Notes under the pieces: model-generated
Told to the model about the DNA's origin: nothing
Seen by the model: the letters and a program-made list of their open reading frames with translations, nothing else
The model's database searches: none
Translations under genes and position numbers: made by a program
DNA from: Blumeriella jaapii
Taxonomy: Eukaryota > Ascomycota > Leotiomycetes > Helotiales > Drepanopezizaceae
NCBI GenBank assembly: GCA_009599575.1
Contig: VWND01000001.1
Span: 434,001 to 498,000, forward strand
Length of the DNA stretch: 64,000 bases
Direction: 5' to 3'
In this document: positions 21,400 to 33,339 of the stretch, one piece after another
Numbering within the stretch: the stretch's first letter is position 1
Layout of the letters: each line of letters starts with the position of its first letter

Positions 21400-23000
21400 T
21401 TTAATTAATTAATAAAAACTTTTGCGTTTGTTTTTAAAATAAAATGTACGCCGTACAATTCGTTTTTTATTTTTTTTATTATTTTAAAAACGCTCGATAT
21501 TTTCGTTTAATAATATCGTAATATGCTTTCGCGGAAAATCATAAGCCGTTTTCGAATCGTAAAAAATGCCGTTTTTTGTTTTTATCGATTTATTATAATA
21601 CAATTTTCCAACCGAAAATACTAGCGTCGACAATCAGAATAATTTCTTTTGCGTCTGGGCTGTAATCGATCCGCATAAGCGATAAGGCCGATAAAAAATT
21701 ATTTTTAAAAACTTTTATAATTTTGTTTTATTTTTTTTTCCAAACGAAATCGATTTTTTTTTTTATCGTAGCGTAAATGGATGCGGCTTTTTAAAAAAAG
21801 TTTTTAATCCAATTGCGGTAGTAAATCACAACGCCAATAAAAATTTTAGCTTCGGTAATATTTTTATATCTTTTCCATTCGCAAATTTTTTTAATTTTCT
21901 TTCGTTGAAAATGGCGGTCAGCGCTATTAATTATATAACCGACGATATTTATTTCGGATATGCAAAATTTTAATCGAAGGCTAATAATAGCTTTAGCTTT
22001 TTCGAAGCAAATTATAATTTTATCGATGTTTTAAATATATTTTATTATATAACGTCGAATTTCAAAAAAAATCTTTTTATTATTATAATATAATTTAAAG
22101 TTTTTTATTTCAACGTCGTTAACGTAAAAAAAAGCAATATCGGAAATGCAAATTATAAAAACCTTATATACGATTTTCACGAATTAAGCGATTAAATTAA
22201 TGGCTTTTATAAGTATTTTCGTTATGCGTAATAAACCGATTAGAATTTAAATAGCCGTTATATTTCGAAATCGTAAATTAAAAACTAAATAATCGTAGCC
22301 GGAAAACAAATCGAAAAAAAAAGCGATTGTCAGTTTCGCGAATTCGTTTGAAAATTGATCGACGTTAAATAGCACGTTAGCGTTTCGTATCGTTATTTTA
22401 TTTATTTCGACGACTGCGGTAATAAATTTATAAATGCTTTTTTTTTTTTTCGCAACGATAAATTATTTGTTTTTATATAAGCCGTAGCAAAATTCGAAAA
22501 TCCTTTGCTTAATTCGCTTTTTTAGCATTTCGACTATTTTATTCTGAAAAGCTTTAAGAATTAAAAAAGTTTTTTTTTGCTAAGCTTCGTGTAATACAGT
22601 TTTAATATCGATATAAAACGTAACGTTAAAACTAAATTGGCTTATTTCGGTGAAATCGAAGGCCATAATCTTTTTCCGGTTGCGTAAAACTTCGTACAAA
22701 ACCTTTTTTTTTTTCGGCAAAAGTTGAATTCCGATTGTTAAATTATCAAATCGTTTTTTTGTAAATCGGCTGCCAAATAATAAACTGGAAAATCGGCCGG
22801 TAATAAATCCTTCGAATTCGCTAATAATTAATTAAAATAATTTTATTATTTTATTTTTTTTAAATCAATCGTTTATTTCTTCGAAAATATTTCTATCGGA
22901 TTCGCTAAAATTTACGAATCGTACTTTATCAGCTTTGCGCTTATAAAAAGTGCTAATATTAATACAAAAAAGTAAAATATATAAGTCGGATTTGTTTAAT
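21400..23000 (-). pseudogene. E2 reverse transcriptase/RNase H remnant
   Basis: Around 22,110-22,150 the minus strand reads A-F-F-Y-V-N-D-V, matching the RT active-site box Y-x-D-D with one G-to-A change. Flanking sequence follows the Gypsy RT order, with RNase H toward 21.5 kb. Many RIP-type stops are present; boundaries are approximate. Confidence 0.6.
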
Positions 23001-24499
23001 ACGAAAACGAAATTTTCGAAACTTTTATTTCCGAATTAATAATTAAAAATATTAATATTAGCTAATTTTACTCGCGGTGCTATTTCGATTGATAACGCGA
23101 ATGCTTTTAATTAAGTATTTTTTAAGTTTTGTTATAGTTCAGCGTTTGTTTTAAAACCAAAGCCGGCTATTCGTTTTTCGATAAAACGTCGACTAAAAAA
23201 ACCTTATCGCCGGCGACGATAATTTAATTTTAAAAAAATCGGTTTCAATTTTAGAAAAAAGCTTTTATCTGGCCGTTTTCGGTGTATTTAAAACTGACGA
23301 GACTTTTCAGGATTTAAAGCATTTCAAAAATAATAAAGTAAAAGTATTTTTTTATTATTAAAAAATCTTTATAAATAATAATATTTTTAACGTCGACTTT
23401 TATATTTCGTATAATTTTATTAAATTTAATCGTATTTTTATTAACGATAATATAAATTATTCGTTTATCGGTGATAATCGGGACATTATTAGCTTCGGCT
23501 GTTTTTTAATTTATGCAATTGATTTCGGCTCCATTATCGAATAAAGCGAGAGCGGTCGTACTTTTCTCGAATATTATTTTTATTTTTGATATTTTTATAG
23601 CTGTGTAAAAGCAGTTTCGTCGTTTTGATTTTTGGGTTTTTATAGCAAAAGCCAAAAGGCTAACTTTTTCCGAGAATTTCTTTTTATCGGCTAAATTAAC
23701 TGCGATATTGTAAATTTCTTTTTAATCTTTTTTTAATTTAAAATCGTTTCCTTTTCGGATAATTTCAATTTTTTCGTTTTTTTTTAATATAAGAATTTAT
23801 TTGTTAATAATTTTATCGAATTTTCTTTTTATATTAAATAAATCGCTGAATTTCAATTTAATTTTTTGTTTTATAATTTTTTTAATAGTTTCGTCGATTG
23901 CTTCGAAACTAATATATTTATCGATTTATTTTTCGCTTTTTATTAATAGTAAGCGTTTAAAAACTAATATTTTTTAAATAATTTGAACCGGAATATCGGT
24001 ATCGATATCGTTTATATCGTCGTCAATTTCTTTTATTATAAGCGCTTTTTTAATAATTTTATCAGTTTTTTTTCGAATTCCAAAATCTTTCTCTTTTTCG
24101 ATTCTAACGTTTTTTTTTATATTAATTGGTTTGGCGAATAAAACAAAAGCATTTTGCTTTTTTATAATTCGCTGGCTTAATTATGCAGCTATAATATTTG
24201 CAAATGCAATATTTGCATTCGCAATATATATATTTGTTTTTCATTTATATATTTAAACTTTACTTACGCTTAGAATAAAGGTTTTCTTTTTAATTAATAC
24301 GCTTTTTGGAATGTTTTTTTTCTTATTAGTAAAAATCGTTTTTGCATTTTTTCTGTTTTCCAAGTAATCGTTCCATTTCGTATTTCTTACTTTTAAGCGA
24401 ATAATATTTAACCAGCTTTGATTCTCAGCTTTATTAAAAAGGCCTATTTCTGCTTCCGTCGGTCCAAAGCAAATTGCTTCGTATTTATTAATATAACAA

Positions 24500-25680
24500 A
24501 TATTATTATTTATATAAAAATTAAATATTTTGTATTTTAAGCGAATATAAAACTTTTCGTAATAAATTTTTTTATTATTACAAAATCCATATTTAAGGCC
24601 ACGAAGTCTTTTTTAATAATTACCTTTATTATTTTAATAGCCGCGATTCTGGTTCCCGCGCTAGTTTCCATTTTTTTCTTAATAATCGTTATTATAATTA
24701 ATGTTTCGCTGATCCTGATCGTTAGCACGGGAAAGTTGCTATTAGGCAGCCATTATTTCTACGATAATTTAGCGAGATTAATCGCTTCGTGCATTTTAAA
24801 AAAAGTAATTGTTATAAAAGCTATTTTGGTCGTTTTTATTATCCGAGTTAACGTAAAAAAGTTTTTTCTGCTGTTGCATAAAATCTTCGACTTTGCTTTA
24901 AAACTTTTGAATTTTAATATCGGTGAATTTTAATACGAAAGTTTCGATATTTTTATTAAGCTTTTTCAAGCCTATAAATTTTACAAACCGATTAAATAAT
25001 ATAATAATTAATTGTTTTTTAGCGATTTCGGTTATTTTTAATGGCTGGATATATTTTTGCATTAAAGCTTCCACGTCTTTTTTGTAAATAAAAAAAGGCG
25101 ATTTCTTTTGGTTTATAGCTTCGATAATACGTTCGCTTTAGTTTTGTTTAAAAACGAATTTCACAAATTTAAAATATTAATCGAAGGTTTCGGAATTTTG
25201 TTTATCAATTTTAAAATGCTTAATAATTTTGTTGCGAATGCTAATTAAAAAGCTAAGTAAAAACAATCTCTTTTGTTTAATTTCGCTTAAAACTTTTTTG
25301 TTAACGAAAACGTCAGAAACTCTCGTATAAATACGATAATAAGCTTTGAATTTCTTAGCTTAGCGAATTGTTATAATAAATTGTTTAAAAAAAGCGATAG
25401 TATCGCGAATTTGCTAGCGATCGTAGTTTCGGAATTCCGATTTCAAAGCTTTAACTAATTTACGCCAGTTTCGAGCTTTAATAGCTTTTCATTTATTTAT
25501 CGATTTAATAATATTTTTAATAATTGAGTTATAATAGCGAAAGAGTTTATCGAATATTTTAATTTTAAAAACTCCGAAATTTTCACAAGTTTCTTTATAT
25601 TTTTCGATGAAATCGGTAACGTTAGCGCCATTGAATAAGAATGCATCAGAAGAGCCAAAAAAGGGCATACGGCTTCGCAT
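24500..25680 (-). pseudogene. E2 gag remnant
   Basis: The open segment 25489-25680 contains F-N-G-A-N-V-T-D-F-I-E and a Y-Y-N-S-I-I-K-N-I-I-K-S segment, the usual pattern of fungal Gypsy gag proteins. A second open stretch lies at 24537-24728. Confidence 0.6.
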
Positions 25681-26451
25681 AAAAAAACAAAAAGCGTCGT
25701 TGTCTATAATATTAATAAAAATGTTGGTTGGGTTTGAATTAAATAAATAAGTGTTTTCTGGAATTGCAAGTTAAAGGTTTTTAATATAAAAGAAATCGTT
25801 TTTAATAAAGGAGCTATTAAAAAAGTTTTTATATTTTCTAAAAGAATTAAATAAAATAAGATTGCGTTCAAATATTTAAATAATATATTAAAAAACTTAT
25901 TTTTTAATAAGTTAATTAAATTGATATAATATTGCTATATGATCCACGGTTTCGATATTCCGTGGTTCAGGCCAATATACGTACAGCCATTTTTTTACTA
26001 TTTTTAATAAAAAGCCGCAAATTATAATTGCTATAATCACAAAACGTAAAATCAAAAGATTAAATTTTCGCTAAGCGTTTAACCAAAAGAAATCTAAGTT
26101 AAAAAAGCCGAGCGCAGCGGTCGAAGCGTACGAACCAATATTCGATTTGTTATTTTTAAACAAAAAAGCGATTTTCGAGTTTTGAACTTCGTACGATTTA
26201 AAATTGCCTAACCGCAATTTCAAACGTTTTTGAAATATATTGTATTTTTATAATTTAATAATTATGCGCAAAATAAAAAAAGCTATTAAAAATCTTTTAT
26301 ATAATATAGTTGCGAACAATACTATATAAAAAGTCTTTTAAGCCGTAATAGCGAAATATCGAAATCGATTTTGACTGAAAATTTAAAAAATGCATCGGCG
26401 AATATATAAAAACGAAACACCGAAATTTAAATCTCTGCGTAAATTACTAAA

Positions 26452-26718
26452 TGTAAAAGTAAATAGGAAAACCAAACTGATACGGCCATATATCGGTAGG
26501 TAAGATAGTTTAGGAAATCTTTAAAAAAAACTGAAAAAAGGAAAAAAAAAATAAATAAAAATATAAATTGAACTGCGTATTTATAATACTATTTAAAAAA
26601 ATGCTTTGCTTTTATACCTGTTAAAAATAGTTAATAACAGGGGGTCTCGGAGGGGTCCATGCCTCGACCATAGCTAAAACTACCAACTCCTATTAATACA
26701 AGGTATCACCGTTTTACA
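26452..26718 (-). repeat. E2 LTR, right copy (5' LTR for the minus-strand element)
   Basis: 267 bp, begins TGTAAAAGTA and ends CCGTTTTACA. It retains the CA end that the left copy has lost. Confidence 0.92.
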
Positions 26719-26749
26719 ATAATATTTTTTTTAAAACCCAATTTCACAA

Positions 26750-28200
26750 TTTTTTCGAACGTTTCAAAACCAACGAAATATCGATTTCGATCCTTTTAAT
26801 CAGCTTAGCAAAGCTAACTTCGAATAAATTTTTTTTCGAATTTTTTTTTCCGGAATACAAAAACTTCGAATACGTGTTTTTTAAAGCCGCAAATAACGAG
26901 CTAGCCTTTTACCGGCCCTACGATTATAAAATCGAGCTTATTATAAATAAAAAAAAATTGAAATACATTTTTTTATATAAAATATCGATTTCAAAGCTCG
27001 AAATTATTAAAATTTATTTATAAAATAATTTTAATAAAAGCTTTATCGAATTTTCCACCGTTTTCTTCGCTGCTTTAATGCTTTTCGTCAAAAAACCCGA
27101 CGGTTTACTACGTTTTTGTATCGATTATCGAGCTTTTAATAATATTATTCGTAAAAATCGCTATTTTTTTTCTTTTATCGATAAGACTTTTGTTTATTTT
27201 TCGGAAGCGCGAATTTTTACGAAATTCGATATTCGTTAAACTTTTTACAAAATTCGAATAAATCCCGCCAATAAAAAACTAACGACGTTTCGTACGCGTT
27301 ACGACGCTTATAAATGCAAAATGCTATTTTTTAATTTTATTAATAAATCCGCGATTTACTAACGCTATATAAACGACGTTTTTTTCGATTATTTAAACGA
27401 TTTCTGTATTACATATTTAAATAACATTTTTATTTATTCGTCCGATTTTTTAAAACACGCCATATACGTTCGCAAAATGTTTTAAAAGCTCGCTAACGCT
27501 GAATTATAGGCCGATATTCGGAAGTTTAAATTTAACGTTATTCGGATCCGTTATCTAAGCTTTATTATTTCGACTAAAAATTTAAAAATAAATTTAGAAA
27601 AAATCTTCGTAGTCGCTTACTAAAAGCTTTTTACTATTGTAAAAAATATACAAAGCTTTTTTGGTTTTTATAATTTTTATCGACGTTTTATTCGAAACTA
27701 CGATATAATTGCAAAGCCTTTGGTCTATTTAATTAAAGCTAACGTTTTTTATAATTTCATTTTTAAATATCAGAAAAGTTTCGATCTTTTTACATTAGCT
27801 TTTACTATTGTATCAGTTTTATAATATTATAAGCAAAACCTTTTTTGTATATTAAAAACTAACGCTTTCGACGGCGTAATAGCTTTTATGCTTTCGCAAT
27901 TTCATGAAAACGACTAATTTCCAATCGCTTATTTCAGCAAAACTATAATTTTCGCAAAGCTAAACTACGTCGTATACGACAAAAAAATGCTCGCAATCGT
28001 AAGATTTCTAAGCAATTTTCGTATTAAACTAATTAGTTTAATTTATCAAATTAAAATTATTACTAATTACAAAGCTTTGAAATATTTTATAATTTCCAAA
28101 CTTTTAAACGTTCGATAAGCACGCTAGGCCGAGCTTTTCGCCGACTATAATTTTTTTATTACGTACAGACCAAATAAACACAATCTTTTAGCTAACGCAC
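26750..28200 (+). pseudogene. E1 reverse transcriptase and RNase H remnant
   Basis: The plus strand reads P-Y-D-Y-K-I-E-L, then F-V-K-K-P-D-G-L-L-R-F-C-I-D-Y-R-A near 27,080-27,145, and Y-L-N-N-I-F-I-Y-S near 27,410-27,440 (the Y-x-D-D box with both Asp changed to Asn, as RIP would do). RNase H follows with N-Y-V-V-Y-D-K-K-M-L-A-I-V near 27,965-28,003. Ty3/Gypsy type. Confidence 0.8.
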
Positions 28201-28399
28201 TAACACGTCGTACGAACGAATTCGACCGCCAAAACTTTTTTAAACGCATCCAACGCCTGCAAACTTTTTTTCGAGCCGATCAGATCGATCACCGCTTTTT
28301 AATTAAAAAACTTCGATTTTCCACGGCTTTCGAAACAGCTGTTTTTATCGTTAAAATAACTGATTTTTTTTCCGCACTTCGTATCGTTAACCAGCTTTT

Positions 28400-29746
28400 C
28401 CACGCTAATCGCATAGTTAGCAGCCTGATAGCCTTCCGAAAAAAAACTGTACGAAACGCTACGAAAAAAAACGACGCCAATAATATTCCGTTTTCGTATA
28501 CATTTAAACGCGACCTGCTGCTATATTACGGCCGCTTAATAATACCAGACGTCGATTATTTTCGTTTGGCCCTTATACGAAAAATATACGACCAGATTTC
28601 CACCGCTTATTCCAGCGTTCGTAAAACTACGCAATTGCTTTCGAACTAATATTATTAGCGAAATATAACAGCTTTCGTAAAATAATATTATCGCAACTGC
28701 TACGCTTATCGAAAGAATTTTGTTTTAAAAAATAAGCGCCCCGGCCTTTTTCAGCTTTTTTCTGTTTTTGATTATTTTTGAAAGCACGTTATAATAAACT
28801 TTTGCAATTTTAATAAAAATAAACACGGCTACGACAACGTATTCGTAATAATAAATCGCTTTTTCAAGCAAACTATTTCGATCTTTTGCTATAAAAATAT
28901 CAACGCTCGAAGCCTCGCTAAATTGTATATATTCCACGTATATAAGTATTTTGGCCTTTTAAAAAGTATTATTAGCGATCGTAACCTCTAGTATTAATTT
29001 ATTTTTTGATTTGAATTAAATAAAATATTCGATACGCAATTAAAGCTTTCGATAGCCGCTTATTTTAAACCGATGGTCAGACCGAAATTTACAACTAATA
29101 TTTGCAAAAACGCTTTCGACCTTTCGTAAATTTTTATTAAAACGATTAAAGCGAATTTCTTTTAATAATAGATTTCGCTTAAATAATCCTTTTTTACGAG
29201 AATTTAAATGGCCTTTTACTTTTTAAAATTATATATAATTACACTTTTTATATTAATTAAAACTGAAAGCTCGATATTTCTTTTTTTCCTAACCTTTTAC
29301 ATAAGCTAAACGCAAACGAAGCTCGTGCGTACGCTCGCCGTTATTACGACGCTTAAAACCTCGCCAAATCGCATTTTTAATAAACTTACGACAAAATAAA
29401 AAAAAATGCGAATAAATCTCGCCGCGCGATCGATTTTAACGTTAACGATTACGTATAGCTCGATATGCGTCCATTTCCGACCTTTCGGCCCTTTCGCAAG
29501 CTCGACAATTTTACAAACGGCCCTTTTAAAATTGTAGCCAAAATTTTCGATAACGCTTTTAAGCTAGACCTTTTTAATATTATAAACGTACACCCAGTTT
29601 TTTACGCTAATCGACTGCGTAAAGCAGCTAACGACGCGCTTTCAGATCAGATTAACCTAACTCTTAAACTTATTAATATAATTAATAAACTTAAATACGA
29701 AATCGAAAAATTAATCGCTTGTCGAATGCAGCGGAAAACCTTTTAA
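28400..29746 (+). pseudogene. E1 integrase remnant
   Basis: The C-terminal part (29465-29746) is open and reads R-K-L-D-N-F-T-N-G-P-F-K-I-V, then H-P-V-F-Y-A-N-R-L-R-K-A, the typical C-terminal end of Gypsy integrases. Upstream parts carry RIP-type stops. Confidence 0.7.
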
Positions 29747-29989
29747 TACAAAGCTTTTTAAATAAGCTTAAATAAAAATCTTATGTAATATCCCGCGTTT
29801 GATTTTATATATGCTTTTTTAAAAATGCGCGACTTTTATTTAGCGTATAAAAAGCTTTCCGGTCCTTTTGCAAAACTTGTAAATTGGCTGAAAGCGTATT
29901 CCGAAGATTTAGATTCGTACGATTATTTGGATAGCAACGTACCAATAAATAAAAGCTCGAAAGCGCGTTTTTTTCGGACGGAAGAATAA

Positions 29990-30253
29990 TATAACGACTT
30001 ATTCGTTTGCTTTTCGCGTTATCCTAGCAACTACGTATAATTGCAAGCTTTCTAATTTCCTGATAAATCTCCCATCAATTATAGAAACTATTATATATAT
30101 AAGGCTTTTTTCTTTTAACAACCTTTGCCTTTTGCAATTATTAATTCTAAATGAATATCTTTGTTACAGAATCAAAGGCTCGTTTTTTATATTATATAAA
30201 CTCGGCGACCAGTTGACTGATTTCCCAGCCCTTCGACTGATTAGATCGTTATA
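29990..30253 (+). repeat. E1 right LTR (264 bp)
   Basis: Begins TATAACGACT (from TGTGACGACT) and ends ATCGTTATA. It is more heavily mutated in its inner half than in its outer half. Confidence 0.93.
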
Positions 30254-30255
30254 TA

Positions 30256-30847
30256 CAGTACGTGGATATATAAATATGCGCGTGTGAATCGGACGGTTAT
30301 TAATTACAACCGCTATATTTCTCGAAGTTTTTAACAAATTTTTTTTTACGAACTTTTACGACGATAGCATTTATATTTAAAATAATACTTTAATTTATAA
30401 AGCACTTTTTATTTAGCTATAGTTTCGTAATATAAGTCTGAAAATAGTGCTTTTTGTACCAGATTTTAACCCGATCGAAAATCTTTAAAAAATGGTCAAA
30501 ACAAAAATTTTCAAATTTAAATCAAAGCTAATAGTAATAAAAAACTGTATTGTCATACAACGATTTTTAATAAAAACTGCGTAAAAAGCGTTAAAGCTCC
30601 TGGAAGATCAGTTGTCAAATAAGCTAGCGGAAGGCATGCAAAGAAAATAAACGCTTTTAAAGCTGCAAATGAATGGTATACTAAATACTGATTGAAATCG
30701 AGTATTATTTCGATTTTCAGCTTTAATTTAAGCTATTTGTATTTAAAATCGATTAAGCAATGGTGGAGTTATGAAGTTGTAAAGGTAGAAGAATTTTGTT
30801 GGGGTAAGGACTATTTACTGACGCGCATATTCATGTGTCCACCCACT
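30256..30847 (+). mobile_element. deleted Tc1/mariner element
   Basis: 592 bp with imperfect terminal inverted repeats. The left one starts CAGTACGTGGATATATAAAT and the right one, read inward, starts CAGTGGGTGGACACATGAAT; both run on into ATGCGCG and differ almost only by RIP-type transitions. TA is present on both sides. The plus strand at about 30,355-30,580 reads as the transposase C-terminus: a (D/N)-N-T-L-I-Y-K-A block (from the D-N-A-P-I-H type), then P-D-F-N-P-I-E-N-L and K-M-V-K-T-K-I. A full transposase needs about 1 kb, so this copy is internally deleted as well as mutated. E1 sits between its first three bases (12503-12505) and the rest. Confidence 0.8.
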
Positions 30848-31615
30848 GTATATACTCCGGGTTGTGGGGTTCTACGCGGGGATGTATCTCCATCTTGAGC
30901 ACAACGACCGAGACGACTTCGTTCCCTCGCCCTGCTATTGAGGAAGGAGGATGCTGGCGTGACGCTGACATCCAGCTTTACAAGCATCGGAAGGCTTCTC
31001 GTCCGCGTTCCCTTTCTGTGCTTGACTATGTATTCCACGGTAACAACGTTTCTTTTGATGTTGGGATTCATATATCTCTTCTCGAACTACTGTACTGTAG
31101 CATACCCGACACATATTGTGAGAAATCTTGTACCAGCTCGGTGCCATTCGTAGACTCGCACTCTGCGAACTCGCGTGTGTTATAAAGACGACATCTTACA
31201 CATCGAAATCAAAAGTGTTCCCTACGAAGCCTGGCAAAAGAAGACGCTTTCTAGACCTTGAGCCCTTTAAGATAGGGTTGTGGTAGTATTTGAAGAGCGA
31301 ATCCAACAACACATGGTTCCTGGCTGCCAAGAAATGTAAAAGGAGGTAGAGATTGCTCACCGCAATGGTCGAGATGGACCGGGTCGCCCGTTCGAGAAGC
31401 CAGTGTGCCTCTCATCGTAGATCAGTTCTCCTCAGACAAAGCCAAAGCAACTTCAAGGGTTGTGGTATTTTGGGGTGTATTTAAACAGCTTTTCAGAGCT
31501 GTTTGCAGTTAAACTTCCATATTCAGACCCTCGAAAATGGCCAAGTATTGATAGAGCCATAAGCGAGCAAAACAACCACGTAAAGAGTACTTTCCTATTT
31601 CACGGGACAGCAGAC
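30848..31615. other. GC-normal gap between the islands, no gene seen
   Basis: Base composition returns to normal immediately after the mariner end. Short frames occur on both strands without domain features. This is the 3' flank of the retrotransposon-disrupted gene. Confidence 0.45.
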
Positions 31616-32141
31616 CTAGAACACCCCGTTCACCCCGTTGACCCCCGTCACTCCGTTGTTGCGCGTTCTCTGCTTTCTCACCCTTCTCGCTTTCTCGATC
31701 ATTGACACGCATCCCAGCACAGCCAACACCTCAAACCCTCCCCCCAGCATCGCCCGATCCCCTAGAAACGCCATCTTGCCCATCTTGTCCAAACTCATCC
31801 CCGGCTGCGTGAACACGGCGACGACCTCCCCCGTACTCAACCTCACGCACTTCTTGCCGTGTCCTCTTCCCCCCAGGCTCGCGACTTGCGATCCTGACGA
31901 GCCTTTCCATTCAAAGCGCTCGACTTGCCCGGTGCTCAAGATCGGCGCTTGGAAGCTACGGGACGTGGATAGCACGTTGGCGCTCTTCAGGGCGCACGTC
32001 TGCGGTTTCGAGCCCTGCGGTATGCCGACGTAGAGGGTGAGGTCCATAGCGCTGCCGAAGCTGTGGAAATCGGCTGTGGCCAGTGGCGGCGAGGATTCGG
32101 ATGGCGAAGAGTGCAAGATGATAGAGGGCTGGGAGGAGAAG
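31616..32141 (-). pseudogene. 3' half of host gene split by E3
   Basis: The frame continues from the 5' half at 49938-50193. If the insertion and one copy of the 5-bp duplication are removed, the two parts join in phase into one 258-codon protein (256 + 521 coding bases including the stop). This part encodes about 173 residues: a P-P-L-A-T-A-D-F-H-S-F segment, a beta-rich middle (L-T-L-Y-V-G-I-P), a V-R-L-S-T-G-E-V-V-A-V-F strand and a hydrophobic Gly/Leu/Val stretch before a basic Arg-rich tail. I do not recognise the family with certainty. The beta-rich layout with a C-terminal hydrophobic helix is compatible with tubby/LURP-like or scramblase-like folds, but this is a guess. No other lesion is seen. 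Confidence 0.8.
32137..32141. repeat. left target-site duplication of E3 (AGAAG)
   Basis: Identical to 49938-49942. Confidence 0.93.
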
Positions 32142-32316
32142 TGTAAGAGGGGGGCGAACGAGCAGAAGGTTCGTAAATGATTTGCATTGACTACGAGATT
32201 CTAAGTTAAAAATGTCGCGAAATCTAAGATATAATATATGCGAGCTCCGATGTTACGTAACAACAACGTGATCTTCGGACCACGTAACCAACGAACTAAC
32301 GTCTCATCCCCTTATA
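32142..32316 (-). repeat. E3 LTR, left copy
   Basis: 175 bp, direct repeat of 49763-49937. The differences are nearly all transitions of RIP type. Confidence 0.93.
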
Positions 32317-32855
32317 TATAATTCTTCTTCCCATTTTTTTTTCTTATTTAATTTCTTCGTCGTCGGAATCTATTTTTATAAATCGAGCTTCGTTCGCGAA
32401 GCGTTTCTATAAACGAATGCGAGGTTTAATTAGAAAAAAAATGGTAGAAAAGGCAGGCTTTTCTAGTTTCGGAAGCAGAACAATTAATTTTTTTGTAATA
32501 AAAAAGGAATTAATAGCAGTTTTTTTATGTTTGATAACGGTTATAAAAGCTTTTTTTAGTAATAAAAGCTCGTTTTCGTTATTTATCGATTTAGCACGTT
32601 TTTTATTAGCAATTTTGGCTTTAGCCAGTTTTGTTTTAATCGAATAAAGTTTCTGAAGGAAACGTATAGCAAATTCAGCTATAAAATTGTATGCGTTAAC
32701 AACGTTTTCTAATAGTTTTTAAAACTGGTCTTCGGCGTTATAGCCACGCTATTGTATTAAATAAAAGAAATTAAGGTTTTTTTTAAAGTCGAAAATAGCG
32801 TTTATAATTTATAGTAAGCTTTCGTTTGCGTCGATAAAAATAGATAAAAAGAAAG
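32317..32855. other. E3 3' untranslated part
   Basis: AT-rich sequence between the E3 left LTR and the E4 insertion point. It belongs to the 3' end of the minus-strand E3. No protein feature is recognised in it. Confidence 0.5.
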
Positions 32856-33051
32856 TGTGGGAATATGGAATGATCACGTGTAACACGTGATGTTGTAGCC
32901 TGCGCTAAGTTGGTGTACATTAGGCTGCAACCCCTATATATTCTACCGCGCAGCTAGCTAGATAAAGACCAGACCTTATCGTAATACAACCAACAGTTAT
33001 TGCAACGTTTTTAATCGTATATTATACAATCTTTTTTTAGTAAAATCAATA
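32856..33051 (+). repeat. E4 left LTR (196 bp)
   Basis: Begins TGTGGGAATATGG and ends in AATCAATA (ACCAACA in the right copy). It contains TCACGTG/CACGTGA-rich palindromic sequence near 32870-32891. Confidence 0.92.
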
Positions 33052-33339
33052 TTGATTAATGGTTAATCTTACGGTGATTATAAACCAGCTAGGTAAGCTG
33101 AAAAAGATAGATCGCGACTGCGCGATTACGCTATTTGGGGTGAAAATAGGTTTTATCCAATTTGTTTTAAAAAGCTATTTATATTTTTAGAATATTAGTA
33201 ACTTTTGCGATTTATTAAAAGGCTAGCTAATATTGCGTTTATTACGTAATATATATAATATGGTAAGATTTGCTTTCGAATCTCGCGACCGACAAAACGA
33301 TTAATAACACGATACTGCTTTAGCAACTGAAAAGCTATT

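Larger units (their letters stand above)
15386..26718 (-). mobile_element. E2: Ty3/Gypsy LTR retrotransposon nested in E1, with extra 3' ORF
   Basis: Two 267-bp LTRs (15386-15652 and 26452-26718) in direct orientation; 11,333 bp in all, long for a fungal Gypsy element. Modules read on the minus strand: gag near 25.7-24.5 kb (F-N-G-A-N-V-T-D-F), protease near 23.5 kb (F-D-N-G-A-E-I-N), RT with the active-site box Y-V-N-D at about 22.1 kb (Y-V-D-D before G-to-A change), RNase H, and integrase ending near 19.6 kb. After integrase comes a long coding-like tract (about 19.0-15.7 kb, separate entry). All modules are RIP-mutated. E2 separates the protease and RT parts of E1, which runs on the opposite strand. 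Confidence 0.92.
12506..30253 (+). mobile_element. E1: Ty3/Gypsy LTR retrotransposon, RIP-mutated, interrupted by E2
   Basis: Bounded by two 264-bp LTRs (12506-12769 and 29990-30253) and a perfect 5-bp duplication TACAG. Without the nested E2 and its 4-bp duplication the element is about 6.4 kb, normal for fungal Gypsy elements. Modules run on the plus strand in Gypsy order: gag, protease, (E2 insertion), reverse transcriptase, RNase H, integrase. Every module is riddled with stops of the TAA/TAG type expected from C-to-T and G-to-A change, so it cannot encode proteins. The LTR now ends in TA instead of CA, another RIP-type change. Confidence 0.93.

Noticed and set aside
30835..31185. 116-codon plus-strand frame after the mariner
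   Set aside because: It overlaps competing frames on both strands, starts within the mariner end, and shows no domain.
33000..33100. CRISPR-like or tRNA signal next to the E4 LTR
   Set aside because: There are no regularly spaced repeats and no cloverleaf; the sequence after the LTR is simply the retrotransposon leader.
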